IMG/VR virus record: IMGVR_UViG_3300027770_004783
Span: 1-23,799 of that record
Length of the DNA stretch: 23,799 bases
Source of the DNA: a virus
Strand: one strand, 5' to 3'
Shown: positions 1 to 8,397 of the stretch, in pieces
Layout of the letters: every line of letters begins with the position of its first letter
Numbering within the stretch: the first letter of the stretch is position 1
Notes under the pieces: model-generated
Seen by the model: the letters and a program-made list of their open reading frames with translations, nothing else
Databases searched by the model: none
What the model was told of the DNA's origin: nothing
Program-made: the position numbers and the translations under genes

Positions 1-603
1 GCCGCGGAGCGTCTCGCCCGGACAGGCACGCGTTTGGAGAAACAATTGAACAGTCAGGCTACCGCCGTGGAGATGCTGGCAGAGATCCCCAAAACCTGCA
101 GTATCGGCGTCAAGACCAACAGCAAAGGGCATGAATCCTCGTGGCGCGGTTACAAGCTTCACCTCGACACAGGGGACGGCCAAATCCCTTTGACGGCCGT
201 GCTCACCGGAGCCAGTGTGCATGACTCGCAGGTGGCGATTCCTCTTATGAAAATCACCTCTGCGCGGGCGACTCATCTATACGAACTGATGGATTCGGCC
301 TACGACGCGGCCTCGATTCACGCCATGAGCGCCCGACTGTTTCATGTGGCGATCATTGATCCGAAGACCCCACCGAAGCCGAAGACACAGTTGCCGTGTC
401 GGGTGAAGCCGATCCCGGTTTTGGATCCGCCGGAGGTGATCCGATATCGGGAGCGGACGATGGCGGAGCGGGTGAATGGGCGTCTAAAGGATGAGTTTGG
501 TGCCCGTTTTGTCAGGGTGCGGGGGGCGGCCAAGGTGATGACCCATCTGATGTTCGGAGTGCTGGCTTTGACGGTGGATCAGCTGCTGCGCCTATCCCGC
601 TAA
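1..603 (+). pseudogene. DDE transposase, C-terminal part (cut by window edge)
   Basis: The frame is open from base 1 to the stop at 601-603, so about 200 C-terminal residues are visible and the true start lies upstream. The TTG at 34 is not a credible start. The text is typical of IS4/IS5-superfamily (IS1182-like) DDE transposases: a GYKLHLDTGDGQIPLTAVLT strand segment, ASVHDSQVAIPLM, the metal-binding Asp in LMDSAYD, and the final catalytic Glu in MAERVNGRLKDEFG, followed by a typical MFGVLALTVDQLL tail. Such enzymes cut and rejoin DNA at insertion-sequence ends. Whether the gene is complete upstream cannot be judged. No convincing terminal inverted repeat is visible just after the stop. Family-level call is solid; IS subgroup is a guess. 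Confidence 0.85.
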
Positions 604-942
604 GTTGTTGAAAAGTGGTCGAAAAGAAAAAATACAAAAATCGCTTATTGTTTAAAATCAACATATTTACCTTAGCGATTCTTCATCAAACAAACCGCCC
701 AGGACGACCTGTCGAAACACGTCCCGCGAGGCTCCTCCCCACCGTTCCTACCACGCCTGTCAAGCGTTTTGCACGGAGTTTTGCAAGTCCCTCACAAGGT
801 GTTGGGGTTTATATTTCCATTGTTTTCTATTACTTGAAAAACGGCCGAGCAAAAGCACCCACTATTCGTTTGATAGATTTGAGTTGCGAGAAGGCGCTGC
901 ACTAAAGCACGCGGCGAAATGTCAGCAGGGAGACGCGAACCG
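604..942. other. AT-rich intergenic region upstream of the virion operon
   Basis: No credible gene. The open frame 615-905 is low-complexity, has no ribosome-binding site and resembles nothing I know. The stretch holds a perfect 7-bp inverted repeat, AATCGCT at 639-645 and AGCGATT at 674-680. It also holds two direct copies of GTTTTGCA at 766-773 and 778-785, twelve bases apart. I looked for a sigma-70 promoter for the downstream operon and found no -35/-10 pair with acceptable spacing. The region probably contains the operon promoter and the boundary between the insertion sequence and the phage-like DNA, but neither can be placed. Confidence 0.4.
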
Positions 943-1182
943 ATGGAAGGTACCAAGCTGAAAAAGAGAAAAGTCACCGCCAAATTCAAAGTGGAACTTG
1001 TTGAGTTGGCTCTACGGAAATTGCACAAACAGTTGGAAAGCGAAGGCGAGTTGAAAGCGACACTCGGCGACATCATTCGCCTTGTCGAAGCCCATAACTC
1101 CATGGAGCAGGAGACCAGTCCCAAACAGGTGCTTATCCGATGGATAGATCAACCGAGCGACAATCAAGATTCGGAAGCCTGA
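943..1182 (+). CDS. Small hypothetical protein, candidate small terminase
   Basis: 79 residues from ATG 943, which has AGGGAGA about 9-12 bases upstream. The in-frame ATG at 919 has only a weak purine stretch before it, so 943 is preferred. The protein starts with a Lys/Arg-rich segment (KLKKRKVTAKFK) and is then mostly predicted helix (VELVELALRKLHKQLE), ending acidic. It is first in a plus-strand operon and its 3' end overlaps the terminase ATPase frame by 43 bases. First position before the large terminase is where small terminases (DNA-recognition subunits) usually sit, and the size is compatible. I do not recognise the family, so the function is inferred from position only. Confidence 0.4.
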   Translation: MEGTKLKKRKVTAKFKVELVELALRKLHKQLESEGELKATLGDIIRLVEAHNSMEQETSPKQVLIRWIDQPSDNQDSEA

Positions 1183-2471
1183 GTATTCGTCGTGAAATCA
1201 AGTACGACGCGTTGCCGTCGCAAAAGCGGTTTCACCAAGCCAAGGCTCGATTCAAAGGCTTCTCTGGATCGATCGGATCGGGGAAAAGCCTAGCTCTATG
1301 TCACGAATCAATTCGGTTGAGCTACGAGAACCCCGGACGCCAAGGGCTAATCGGGGCGCCAACGTTTCCAATGCTCCGGGACGCAACCCAGCGGACCATA
1401 TTCGAACTACTGGAGGAGAATCGACTTCCGTTCGATTTCAACAAAGCGGAAAACTGCATCACGATGCGGGATACCGGCTCACGAATTGTATTTCGAAGCG
1501 TAGATGACTTCGAACGATTGCGAGGGACCAACCTTGCATGGTTCGGCGTCGATGAATTGACTTACTGCCCGGAAGAGGCGTGGCTGCGCCTCGAGGGACG
1601 ACTGCGTGATCCCAAAGCTCGAAAGCTTTGTGGATTCGCCGTTTGGACTCCGAAAGGCTTCGATTGGGTGTACGAAAGATTTCTTGCGAACCCTGTCGAA
1701 GGCTACGAAACGGTTCTGGCCCAGCCCATGGAAAACCGCCATCTGTTAGAACAGATCCCAGACTTCTACGAAAGACTGAAGCATAGTTATGACCCGCGGT
1801 TCTTTCAACAAGAAGTACTGGGCCAATATCTAAGCATTAGCGCGGGACAAGCCTATTATAACTTTGATCGCGCTTCGAACGTGCGGCGCTGCCAACTCGA
1901 TCTCGCAAGGCCTATCTATTGGGCGCTTGATTTTAATGTCGATCCCATGTCGTCACTCGTCGCTCAAGTCTATGGCGATTCCGTCAACGTAATCGACGAA
2001 ATATCGCTCGCCAGAGCGACAACTTGGGATGCCTGTGAGGAATTTTTGCGCCGTTATCCTAATTGCCATGGATTGACGGTTTACGGAGATGCTTCAGGGA
2101 ACTCGATGAAGACGACGGGACCTCGAGACGGAGAGGCGATCAGCAAGTTTTTCCGAATGCGCAACATTCAACGAGTGAAAGTGGAACTTCCGCCCCAGAA
2201 TCCGGCTGTTCGGGAGCGAGTGGTGTTGATGAACACAAAGCTTCTGGACGCGGCGGGAGATAGAAAGCTAATTGTCGACCCCGCCTGCGTGGAGTTGATA
2301 AAGGACCTCGAGCAAGTATGTCTGCAGGATGGAACCATGATTATCGATAAAGGAAAGGACTCGAAGCGGACTCATATGTCTGACGCCCTCGGGTACTTAG
2401 TTTGGCAGGTTCTCGGGAATCAGGACCGAGGGACAGTTGGCTTACAGAACCGGCGACTGCCTGGTTTCTAA
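1140..2471 (+). CDS. Phage terminase large subunit
   Basis: 443 residues, normal for a TerL. The N-terminal ATPase has a Walker A motif GSIGSGKS at residues 43-50, a GAPTFPMLRDA segment after it, and a Walker B with catalytic acid at VDE (137-139). The C-terminal RNase H-like nuclease shows three acidic positions in the right order: ALDFNVD (D264), YGDASGN (D317) and the Asp of HMSDALGY near 417. TerL pumps DNA into the prohead and cuts it. ATG 1140 is the only ATG before the conserved region; it overlaps the preceding gene and lacks a clear ribosome-binding site, so translational coupling is likely. All catalytic signatures are intact, so the motor looks functional. Confidence 0.95.
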   Translation: MDRSTERQSRFGSLSIRREIKYDALPSQKRFHQAKARFKGFSGSIGSGKSLALCHESIRLSYENPGRQGLIGAPTFPMLRDATQRTIFELLEENRLPFDFNKAENCITMRDTGSRIVFRSVDDFERLRGTNLAWFGVDELTYCPEEAWLRLEGRLRDPKARKLCGFAVWTPKGFDWVYERFLANPVEGYETVLAQPMENRHLLEQIPDFYERLKHSYDPRFFQQEVLGQYLSISAGQAYYNFDRASNVRRCQLDLARPIYWALDFNVDPMSSLVAQVYGDSVNVIDEISLARATTWDACEEFLRRYPNCHGLTVYGDASGNSMKTTGPRDGEAISKFFRMRNIQRVKVELPPQNPAVRERVVLMNTKLLDAAGDRKLIVDPACVELIKDLEQVCLQDGTMIIDKGKDSKRTHMSDALGYLVWQVLGNQDRGTVGLQNRRLPGF

Positions 2472-2489
2472 ACTCAAAGGGAGAATCGA

Positions 2490-3899
2490 ATGGTTACGAC
2501 GATTGACCAGGAACATCTGGAATTTAAGGCGAAGCGACTACTTTGGAAGCGCTACCGAGATTTATACGCTGGGGGGGAACAGTTTAAGGATAACGCCTCT
2601 CAGTATTTAGTGGCGCGCCAAAAGGAACCGGGCGACGTTTACGGTGAGCGGTTGAGTCGTGTTTTCTATGAAAACTACATCGGTTCCATCATCGACTGGT
2701 ACGCGGCCACTCTATTCCGGCGCGAGCCAGTGATCAACGCAGAGGGGGCGAACGACCTGGGTCGCATCTTCTTTAGTGATTTCATCGAGGATTCGGACAG
2801 GAAGGGAACAGGGCTCAGCGATTTCTACCGACGACAGATTACGGACGCACTGGTATACGGCGTCGGATATACGCTGATCGATTTCCCCCGGACTAGTCAT
2901 ATGGCAGCGAGTAGGGCCGAAGAAGAATTGCTAGGGGCGAGCCGCGCGTATCTCGTTCACTATAGTCCGGAGGATGTGATCAACTGGAGTCGGGACGAGC
3001 ACGGCACCTTCGAGTGGGTGGTCATCAGAACTCAGAGTTCGCGGAAGGAGAGTGTTGAGGACCAAGTACCGATCATGGAGACGCGCTGGATTTACTATGA
3101 CCGCGAACGATTCAAGGTCTTTTTGCGTTGCGACAAGAAGACACAGTCAGGCCAAGCGGGAGCCATTGAACTGGTCGACGAGGGAATCCACGGCCTAGCG
3201 AAGCTCAACCGGGTTCCACTATTTGAACTCAAGGTGAGTGACGGGATGTGGCTGATGAACAAGGCGGCGCTTCTGCAACTTGAGCACTTTAACAAGTCAA
3301 ACGCGCTGAGTTGGGCGCTAACGATGGGCCTGTTCGCCATGCCGGTAGTGTACAGCGAAAAGACCTTTGACCAGATGGTCGGGGAAAGCTATTTTCTCCA
3401 GTTGGGCCCGGGGGATCGGTTCGGGTGGACAGAGCCCGAGGGAAAGGTTTTCGAAATTGCGGCCCAAAACCTGCATCGCTTAAAAGATGAAATCTATCGA
3501 GTGTGCTACCTGATTGGCCAGGCGGGGCCGGCAGTCGGAGACAATCGGCCGGTTTCGGGGTTGGCCAAGCAGCGGGATTTCGCGATCACCCAAGAGGTAC
3601 TGCGGGGATTTGGAGACTCGGTGAAGGACGCGTTGAAGCGGATCTTGCGGGCCATCGAATTCGTCCGTGAGGATGGCTTACAGATCAACGTGGCTGGCTT
3701 GGACGAATTTGACATCGGTGACTTTGCAAGCGAGGTGGAAGATGCCACGAAACTCCTTGCAATGAACATCGAATCGAAGACCTTGGCGAAACAAGTTTAT
3801 AAGAAGTTGGCCTTCAAGTACCTCTGCGATGAGCGGCAAGAGGTGAAGGACACAATCGCGCGGGAAATCGATGAATGGTTTACGCGCGGGATCCAATAA
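2490..3899 (+). CDS. Phage portal protein
   Basis: 469 residues, starting 18 bases after the terminase with AGGGAG upstream of ATG 2490. Portal proteins form the dodecameric ring at the capsid vertex through which TerL packages DNA and to which the tail attaches. Supporting features: position between terminase and scaffold; the size; the N-terminal segment RLSRVFYENYIGSIIDWY followed by TLFRREP; the HYSPEDVINW motif, typical of SPP1-gp6/DUF4055-like portals; and a long helical C-terminal half (DSVKDALKRILRAIEFVRED) that fits stem and crown helices. No frameshift or missing segment is apparent. Assignment to portal is strong; the exact subfamily is not. Confidence 0.88.
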   Translation: MVTTIDQEHLEFKAKRLLWKRYRDLYAGGEQFKDNASQYLVARQKEPGDVYGERLSRVFYENYIGSIIDWYAATLFRREPVINAEGANDLGRIFFSDFIEDSDRKGTGLSDFYRRQITDALVYGVGYTLIDFPRTSHMAASRAEEELLGASRAYLVHYSPEDVINWSRDEHGTFEWVVIRTQSSRKESVEDQVPIMETRWIYYDRERFKVFLRCDKKTQSGQAGAIELVDEGIHGLAKLNRVPLFELKVSDGMWLMNKAALLQLEHFNKSNALSWALTMGLFAMPVVYSEKTFDQMVGESYFLQLGPGDRFGWTEPEGKVFEIAAQNLHRLKDEIYRVCYLIGQAGPAVGDNRPVSGLAKQRDFAITQEVLRGFGDSVKDALKRILRAIEFVREDGLQINVAGLDEFDIGDFASEVEDATKLLAMNIESKTLAKQVYKKLAFKYLCDERQEVKDTIAREIDEWFTRGIQ

Positions 3900-3911
3900 G
3901 GAGGACGGAGT

Positions 3912-4499
3912 ATGGATGAGAACAAGCAAGATCAGACAGGGCCGAACAAGGGCGTCGACTTTCGGAATCTGATTCAGGAAGCCGTTCGGGAGTTCGTGAA
4001 CCTGGAGCAGTCCAAGAGTGAGCCGGCCTACAAAGCGGAACTCGAAGACGAGCGACGGCGGCGCGAAATGCTCGAGCGACGGATGAACGAACTCGTCGAA
4101 GAGAATCGGAAGAGCAGACAACTTGCGGAGGAAGCAGAGCGCAGCTCTTCGATCCGAAGCGAGTTGCAACGGTTGGGGGTTCAGAAACTCGACCTAGCCT
4201 TCCGTGCCGTCAAGGACGACATTCAGCGGACAGAAGACGGTCGTCTGGTGGGGCGCACCCGGGACGGTGAGGTAACGGTGAAGGACTACTTGACGAACTT
4301 CGTCAATGAAAACCCTGAGTTGCTACCCGCGCGAATTCCTGGGGGATCGGGCGCGTCGACGAGTTCGAAGGCGCCGTCTTCGGCACCGTTGGGATCGTTC
4401 GACATTGACAAAATTCGTCCAGGGATGCCCAAAGACGAGTTGGAGCGTGCGCGGCAAGAGATTTCGCGCATTGCACAACAACTCAGTGGCTCCCGCTAG
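3912..4499 (+). CDS. Capsid scaffold protein
   Basis: 195 residues with a very strong ribosome-binding site (AAGGAGG) before ATG 3912. It is charged and helical: residues roughly 35-85 are Glu/Arg/Lys-rich with heptad character (ELEDERRRREMLERRMNELV), consistent with a coiled coil. A Ser/Ala/Pro-rich linker follows near 145-160, then a short C-terminal helix (PKDELERARQEISRIAQQ). Position directly before the coat gene, composition and size all match phage scaffolding proteins of the GP20 type, which shape the prohead and leave before DNA packaging. No prohead protease is encoded in the operon, so a protease-independent scaffold would be needed. Function is inferred from composition and position. 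Confidence 0.75.
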   Translation: MDENKQDQTGPNKGVDFRNLIQEAVREFVNLEQSKSEPAYKAELEDERRRREMLERRMNELVEENRKSRQLAEEAERSSSIRSELQRLGVQKLDLAFRAVKDDIQRTEDGRLVGRTRDGEVTVKDYLTNFVNENPELLPARIPGGSGASTSSKAPSSAPLGSFDIDKIRPGMPKDELERARQEISRIAQQLSGSR

Positions 4500-4554
4500 A
4501 CCAAGATTGCTTCTCTGATCGAGGTAATCGGCCAGGAGAAGGGACGTTGGAGCA

Positions 4555-4656
4555 ATGGGCTACAGCGTCCGGTGGGCCAGCCGATCGGGCTGGCGACAAA
4601 CTTACCGTAAACACCCCACGCCGAAATGGCTGGGGCTTTTTTATTTTAGGAGAAAA
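4555..4656 (+). terminator. Structured leader with terminator-like hairpin before the coat gene
   Basis: Two hairpins lie between scaffold and coat. The first is GCCAGCC (4576-4582) with GGCTGGC (4588-4594), a perfect 7-bp stem with loop GATCG. The second pairs CCCCA (4614-4618) and GCC (4620-4622) with GGC (4628-4630) and TGGGG (4631-4635), with one bulged C and loop GAAAT, followed by CTTTTTTATTTT. That is the form of an intrinsic terminator, placed just before the coat ribosome-binding site AGGAG. It may reduce read-through from upstream, act as an attenuator, or define a processed coat mRNA end. Confidence 0.6.
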
Positions 4657-4659
4657 GAA

Positions 4660-5571
4660 ATGGCTGCTATTACTTCAGCGAATGTAGCGAACGCGCTTGT
4701 TAAGCTCGTTGCCGCCGACGCGTTGCCCGCACTGATGGGTAACTTGGTTATGGGCAACCTCGTGAACCGGAACTTCGAGCCTTCGCTCGCTCAGGCTGGT
4801 GACACGATTAACGTGCCCATTCCTCCGACTCTGGTGGCGAACAACATCGCTCAGGGCGGCACGGTTACGACGCAGAACCCCAGTTTGGGTAATGCGCAGA
4901 TCGTCTTGAATACCCATGCCGAGGCCACATTCCAGATTCCGGACGTGACCAAGGTTTTGGCGGTTCCGGATCTGCTGCGGCTTTACATGGAGCCGGCCGT
5001 GGTGGCTCTCGCCGAGAAAATTGAGTCTGATATTCTGGCGCTCTATTCGCAATTCACCGCGAATACTCCGCTGGGATTCGCTGGTTCTCCTCTTACCGAA
5101 GGGTTAGTGGACGAGGCGGAAACGGCTCTGTTTAATGCGAAAGTGCCGACTTCCGCCCAGAAGTATCTTGTTGTGGATGGCAGCACTTATTCGCAGCTTC
5201 GTCAGATTCCGCGCTTCTCCGAGTACAATACGGCGGGTGAAGCCGGCGTTCGGGCCATGATTGATGGGACGGTCGGCAAGTTGAAGGACTTCTTTGTCTT
5301 CCGCTCGCAGTTTGTGGCCAAGACGGGCGCCGGGCCGGCTACGACCCAGAACCTGGCGTTTGCCAAGGATTCTATCGGTCTCTGTGTCCGTCGGCTGCCG
5401 CAGCCGTTGCCGGGCACCGGCGCGATTGCTGAGTATTCCGAACTCGGGAACTTCGGTATGCGCGTAATGATGAGCTATCAGCCGAACACGTTGGCCCAGC
5501 AATTCACCGTCGACTGCTTGTACGGAGTCGCGGTGTTGCGCAACAACTTTGGTGTTCAGGTCCGCAGCTAG
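4660..5571 (+). CDS. Major capsid (coat) protein, HK97 fold, P22 gp5-like
   Basis: 303 residues from ATG 4660, chosen because AGGAG lies 6-10 bases upstream and the sequence then starts MAAITSANVANALVKLVAAD, a natural N-terminus. An in-frame ATG at 4555 would add 35 Arg/Trp-rich residues read through two RNA hairpins, which is unlikely. The body matches the P22 coat (gp5) type family: AGDTINVPIPP in the N-terminal third, repeated amide-rich strands, a segment like VALAEKIESDILALY for the long spine helix, and a C-terminal YGVAVLRNNFGVQV strand. Hundreds of copies form the icosahedral shell. It sits after the scaffold and before connector genes, bracketed by an upstream terminator-like hairpin and a downstream GC-rich hairpin. 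Confidence 0.9.
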   Translation: MAAITSANVANALVKLVAADALPALMGNLVMGNLVNRNFEPSLAQAGDTINVPIPPTLVANNIAQGGTVTTQNPSLGNAQIVLNTHAEATFQIPDVTKVLAVPDLLRLYMEPAVVALAEKIESDILALYSQFTANTPLGFAGSPLTEGLVDEAETALFNAKVPTSAQKYLVVDGSTYSQLRQIPRFSEYNTAGEAGVRAMIDGTVGKLKDFFVFRSQFVAKTGAGPATTQNLAFAKDSIGLCVRRLPQPLPGTGAIAEYSELGNFGMRVMMSYQPNTLAQQFTVDCLYGVAVLRNNFGVQVRS

Positions 5572-5583
5572 TTCGTAAGTGCT

Positions 5584-5603
5584 GGGGCGGCTTCGGCCGC
5601 CCC
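5584..5603 (+). terminator. GC-rich UUCG hairpin after the coat gene
   Basis: GGGGCGGC (5584-5591), tetraloop TTCG, GCCGCCCC (5596-5603): a perfect 8-bp stem, 12 bases after the coat stop. No T-run follows, so it is not a classical intrinsic terminator. It more likely blocks 3' exonucleases and stabilises the coat transcript, or terminates only partly. Confidence 0.6.
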
Positions 5604-5633
5604 GGATTCTGGTTAGTCGACAAAGGAGAAGAT

Positions 5634-5948
5634 ATGGACCTTAGACACTATTACGCCGAAGTGGCGGCGACGGAAGAGACGATCGAAGGCGAGGACGCGC
5701 TTATCGTGAGCCGCCCGACTGGGGACGGCGGCAAAGCTGGCGTCATTTCTGAAGTGCCAAAGGGCGTAGCGGCCCGCCTCGTTGTGGAGAAGAAGGCGCG
5801 TCTGGCAACGCCGGATGAGGTGGAGTTCTACCGACTCGAGCAGGCCGAGGGGCACAAACTTCGCCAGGAAGCGGCGCTTGCACAACGGGTTCAGGTGACT
5901 TTAGTCAGCGAACACGAATGGAAATCACTACAGCCCCGTAAAGGGTAA
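5634..5948 (+). CDS. Small structural protein, candidate head completion/connector
   Basis: 104 residues, with AAAGGAGAAG before ATG 5634. The protein is acidic at the N-terminus (AEVAATEETIEGEDALIV), has a Gly-rich turn, then a mainly charged helical C-terminal half (DEVEFYRLEQAEGHKLRQEA). I recognise no family. It lies directly after the coat gene, where tailed phages usually carry decoration or head-tail adaptor proteins, so a capsid-related role is inferred from position. It is intact and co-linear with its neighbours, spaced 11 bases from the next gene. Confidence 0.55.
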   Translation: MDLRHYYAEVAATEETIEGEDALIVSRPTGDGGKAGVISEVPKGVAARLVVEKKARLATPDEVEFYRLEQAEGHKLRQEAALAQRVQVTLVSEHEWKSLQPRKG

Positions 5949-5959
5949 GGAACACTCAC

Positions 5960-6706
5960 ATGGCTCTCTTCGTAGATGGGAATCCTTCTGAACCGATGGA
6001 CCTCTCGCCGTACGAGACGTCCATTTTCAGCACCGCAACGACCGAAGGCATCGATTTAGTGGCGAAGGGGACGGTGGCGGCGCTGGAGATAGGTTTTGAA
6101 TTGCAACGCTTTTTGGTCCGGACGCCAGGCGGTGTCTCGTTCGGCTTGGCGAACGTGGTGGCTACGGACCCACTTCGGCAATGGCATATTTTGCACACTC
6201 TGGCGGTCGCCTTTCGGGATGCACATCACCAGCAGCTGAATGACCGTTACAAGTCGAAGTGGGAGACTTACGTGGCACTGGCCGCCAAAGCTTCCGAACT
6301 GTTGTATCAAATTGGGGTGGGGCTGGTGTATGCCCCGCTGCCGCGACCGACGCTTCCGATAGTGGGACAAACGTTGGGAACCCAGGCGGCATTGACTTGG
6401 TTCGTGAAGGTGAGCTGGACGGACGACCTTGGAGTTGAAAGCCTCCCTAGTTTGGCGAGTTCCTTCAACACCTCCGAGGGTTCAGCGCTGACGGTCCGCG
6501 CCGTTGGGGCACCGCGAACGGCGCGGGGATGGAACGTCTATCTCGGTACGAGCGATGACCAGGTCGAACGCCAGAATGTTGGCCTTCTGGCCTTAGGTAG
6601 TACGTGGCAGATGCCAGCGGGCGCGCCTGCGGCGGGCATTCGTCCCGGCACGGGGCAGGTACCGGACCAATATCTGCGTCGATCAACTGTAGTGTTTCGA
6701 GGATAA
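5960..6706 (+). CDS. Structural protein with FN3-like C-terminal domain, candidate head-tail connector
   Basis: 248 residues; AAGGA precedes ATG 5960. Residues about 1-115 are mixed, with a helical portion (DPLRQWHILHTLAVAFRDAH and DRYKSKWETYVALAAKASEL). Residues about 120-240 form a beta-rich domain with an FN3/Ig-like pattern: LTWFVKVSWTDDLGVES at the front and ARGWNVYLGTSDDQVERQN near the end. A similar FN3-like pattern (FHVYRGTNPHQMARI) recurs in the large hub at 10923-14837, suggesting a shared module type within the operon. Position between the coat and the tail tube suggests a connector or tail-adaptor role. I cannot name a family. Confidence 0.55.
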   Translation: MALFVDGNPSEPMDLSPYETSIFSTATTEGIDLVAKGTVAALEIGFELQRFLVRTPGGVSFGLANVVATDPLRQWHILHTLAVAFRDAHHQQLNDRYKSKWETYVALAAKASELLYQIGVGLVYAPLPRPTLPIVGQTLGTQAALTWFVKVSWTDDLGVESLPSLASSFNTSEGSALTVRAVGAPRTARGWNVYLGTSDDQVERQNVGLLALGSTWQMPAGAPAAGIRPGTGQVPDQYLRRSTVVFRG

Positions 6707-6710
6707 TCCG

Positions 6711-7205
6711 ATGGCACAACTGGCAGTGTTGGCAGTGAAGAAGATCGAGGCTCTCTTGCGAGCGCCGACGGGTTTAGCGCAGGGGCTGGCGGCGGTCAGC
6801 GAGGCAAATGGGCAGACATTCGCACAATTGAGCGATCAGCAAATTGTGGCGCAAAATGTAGCGGCGGATCTGGCGGAAAGAGCCACGGGAGCGTTGTATC
6901 CGACTTACTACATTTATTGCGAAAAGCTTAACAATACACTTCGTGAGAAGTTTCGGCAGTTTTCTGGAACGGCCGTGATGTCAGTCGAGGTTCGAGTGAC
7001 TCACGATCGTTTAGAGGGGATTGAGCAAAAAGCGCACTTATATGTCGATGCGCTGATCGAAACTTTGGACGCGAGTCGAGGTGATTGGGGAGACGGCCAG
7101 TTCTATACCGGCGGTTACCAAATCAGTTTTAGCCCCGTGAAGCTTGGCGGGAAACACTTCGTGCAGACAGCGAAAGCGACCTTCGAAGTCCAGATTAGCA
7201 AATAG
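6711..7205 (+). CDS. Candidate tail terminator/completion protein
   Basis: 164 residues from ATG 6711, with AGGA 7-10 bases upstream and only 4 bases after the previous stop. The order before the tail-tube gene is where siphoviruses and GTAs encode the tail terminator, which caps the tube and joins it to the head. The layout of this protein suits that family: an N-terminal helical part, then YPTYYIYCEKLNNTLREKF, then alternating strands (GTAVMSVEVRVTHD) and a C-terminal strand pair ending in FVQTAKATFEVQISK. The final AKATFEVQI strand is typical of tail-completion folds. The assignment rests on position and secondary-structure pattern, not on a recognised motif. Confidence 0.55.
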   Translation: MAQLAVLAVKKIEALLRAPTGLAQGLAAVSEANGQTFAQLSDQQIVAQNVAADLAERATGALYPTYYIYCEKLNNTLREKFRQFSGTAVMSVEVRVTHDRLEGIEQKAHLYVDALIETLDASRGDWGDGQFYTGGYQISFSPVKLGGKHFVQTAKATFEVQISK

Positions 7206-7216
7206 AGGGAAAGGCA

Positions 7217-8386
7217 ATGGCTTGTTACATCTCATCAAACCAGAATCGATTTTACGCGGCTCTCGAAGGCAGTTTCGGGAACGTGGCGAGCGTTACGGCC
7301 GCCAATCGCATACCTGCAATCAAGTTAGCGATTCGACACGACACGATCGTAGCGCGGAGGCGCGACAAGTCGGGGAGCCGATCCCGAGCGGCGATGCCGT
7401 CCGGGGTACGGCGGCGAACGGACTATCGCCTGGAGACGTACCTTACGAACTGGGGTGAGACGACAGGCGAACCCCCATATGGGCCGATGCTCCGGGGAGC
7501 CCTTGGGGCTGAACCGGTGATCAATGCTGGTGGGATTGTGGCTTCGACTGCGAGGAACAACATTACCGTGGGAGGTCCCCATGGGTTGTCCAAGGGTCAA
7601 GCAATCAGCTTTGGCAGCGAGATTCGGTTTGTTCAATCGGTGGTGAATGCGACGACGATTCAGCTGAATGCGCCGTTTTCGGTATCACCGGCGACGGGTG
7701 CTCCGCTGAACCCCACGATCACGTACGCGCCGGCGACTCAGTTGCCGAGTGTTTCGATCTTCGACTATTGGAGTCCGGCGACGGCGGTTCAACGAATCAT
7801 CGCCGGTGCCTCGGTGGATGTGATGAAAATCAAAGTGAACGGCGACTATCATGAGTTCGAGTTTCAAGGCGAGGCAAGAGACCTCCTCGACAATACGTCC
7901 TTCAGCTCCGGAGTCGCGGCCTTGACTCAGTTTCCAGAGGAGCCAGCGGTAAGTGAGATTGGGTATCAGATCATACCCGGTCATATCGGGCAAGTCTGGA
8001 TGGGCGCGACTCCGACGCAGTTTTTCACGTTGACCGAGGCGGAAGTAGTTGTGCGGAATAACGTCGACATGCGGAAGCGTGAGTTTGGGTTTGACGGTCC
8101 TCGTTGTATGGCGGCCGGTGAGCGCGAGGTGGGTATGCGTTTCCGGATTCTGGAGCAGGATGATGCGGCGACGAAGGATCTATACGCGGCTGGGAAGGCT
8201 CGGCAGCCGATTTCGGTGATGCTGCAACTGGGTCAAGAGCCCGGCCAGCTTTGCGGGATTTACATGCCGAACGTAATTCCGGAAGTCCCAGAGTTTGACG
8301 ACCGAAATCCGAGAGTTGAGTGGTCGTTTGGGCTTAGCCAGGCGAACGGCTCACTCGATGATGAAATTCGGATTGCATTCGCTTAA
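7217..8386 (+). CDS. Major tail tube protein with inserted beta domain
   Basis: 389 residues; AAAGG precedes ATG 7217. The N-terminal and C-terminal parts look like a tail-tube (gp9/gpV-like) protein: early RFYAALEGSFGNV and RLETYLTNWG segments, and a C-terminal half with KVNGDYHEFEFQGEARDL, then EVVVRNNVDMRKREFG and a final strand VEWSFGLSQANGSLDDEI. Residues about 100-170 (GGIVASTARNNITVGGPHGL onward) form an extra beta-rich module with KGQAISFGSEIRFV, comparable with the GQLFQIDGELLVV module in the hub protein. Tube proteins stack as hexameric rings. At 389 residues it is longer than many tube proteins, explained by the insert, which probably projects from the tail surface. Confidence 0.75.
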   Translation: MACYISSNQNRFYAALEGSFGNVASVTAANRIPAIKLAIRHDTIVARRRDKSGSRSRAAMPSGVRRRTDYRLETYLTNWGETTGEPPYGPMLRGALGAEPVINAGGIVASTARNNITVGGPHGLSKGQAISFGSEIRFVQSVVNATTIQLNAPFSVSPATGAPLNPTITYAPATQLPSVSIFDYWSPATAVQRIIAGASVDVMKIKVNGDYHEFEFQGEARDLLDNTSFSSGVAALTQFPEEPAVSEIGYQIIPGHIGQVWMGATPTQFFTLTEAEVVVRNNVDMRKREFGFDGPRCMAAGEREVGMRFRILEQDDAATKDLYAAGKARQPISVMLQLGQEPGQLCGIYMPNVIPEVPEFDDRNPRVEWSFGLSQANGSLDDEIRIAFA

Positions 8387-8397
8387 GGAACGCGACC

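Noticed and set aside
615-905. 96-codon open frame after the transposase
   Set aside because: No ribosome-binding site, low-complexity basic composition, lies in AT-rich intergenic DNA and resembles no known protein.
4555-4659. N-terminal extension of the coat protein from ATG 4555
   Set aside because: The added 35 residues are Arg/Trp/Lys-rich, are read through two RNA hairpins and a T-run, and a far better start with AGGAG exists at 4660. Kept only as a possible minor form.
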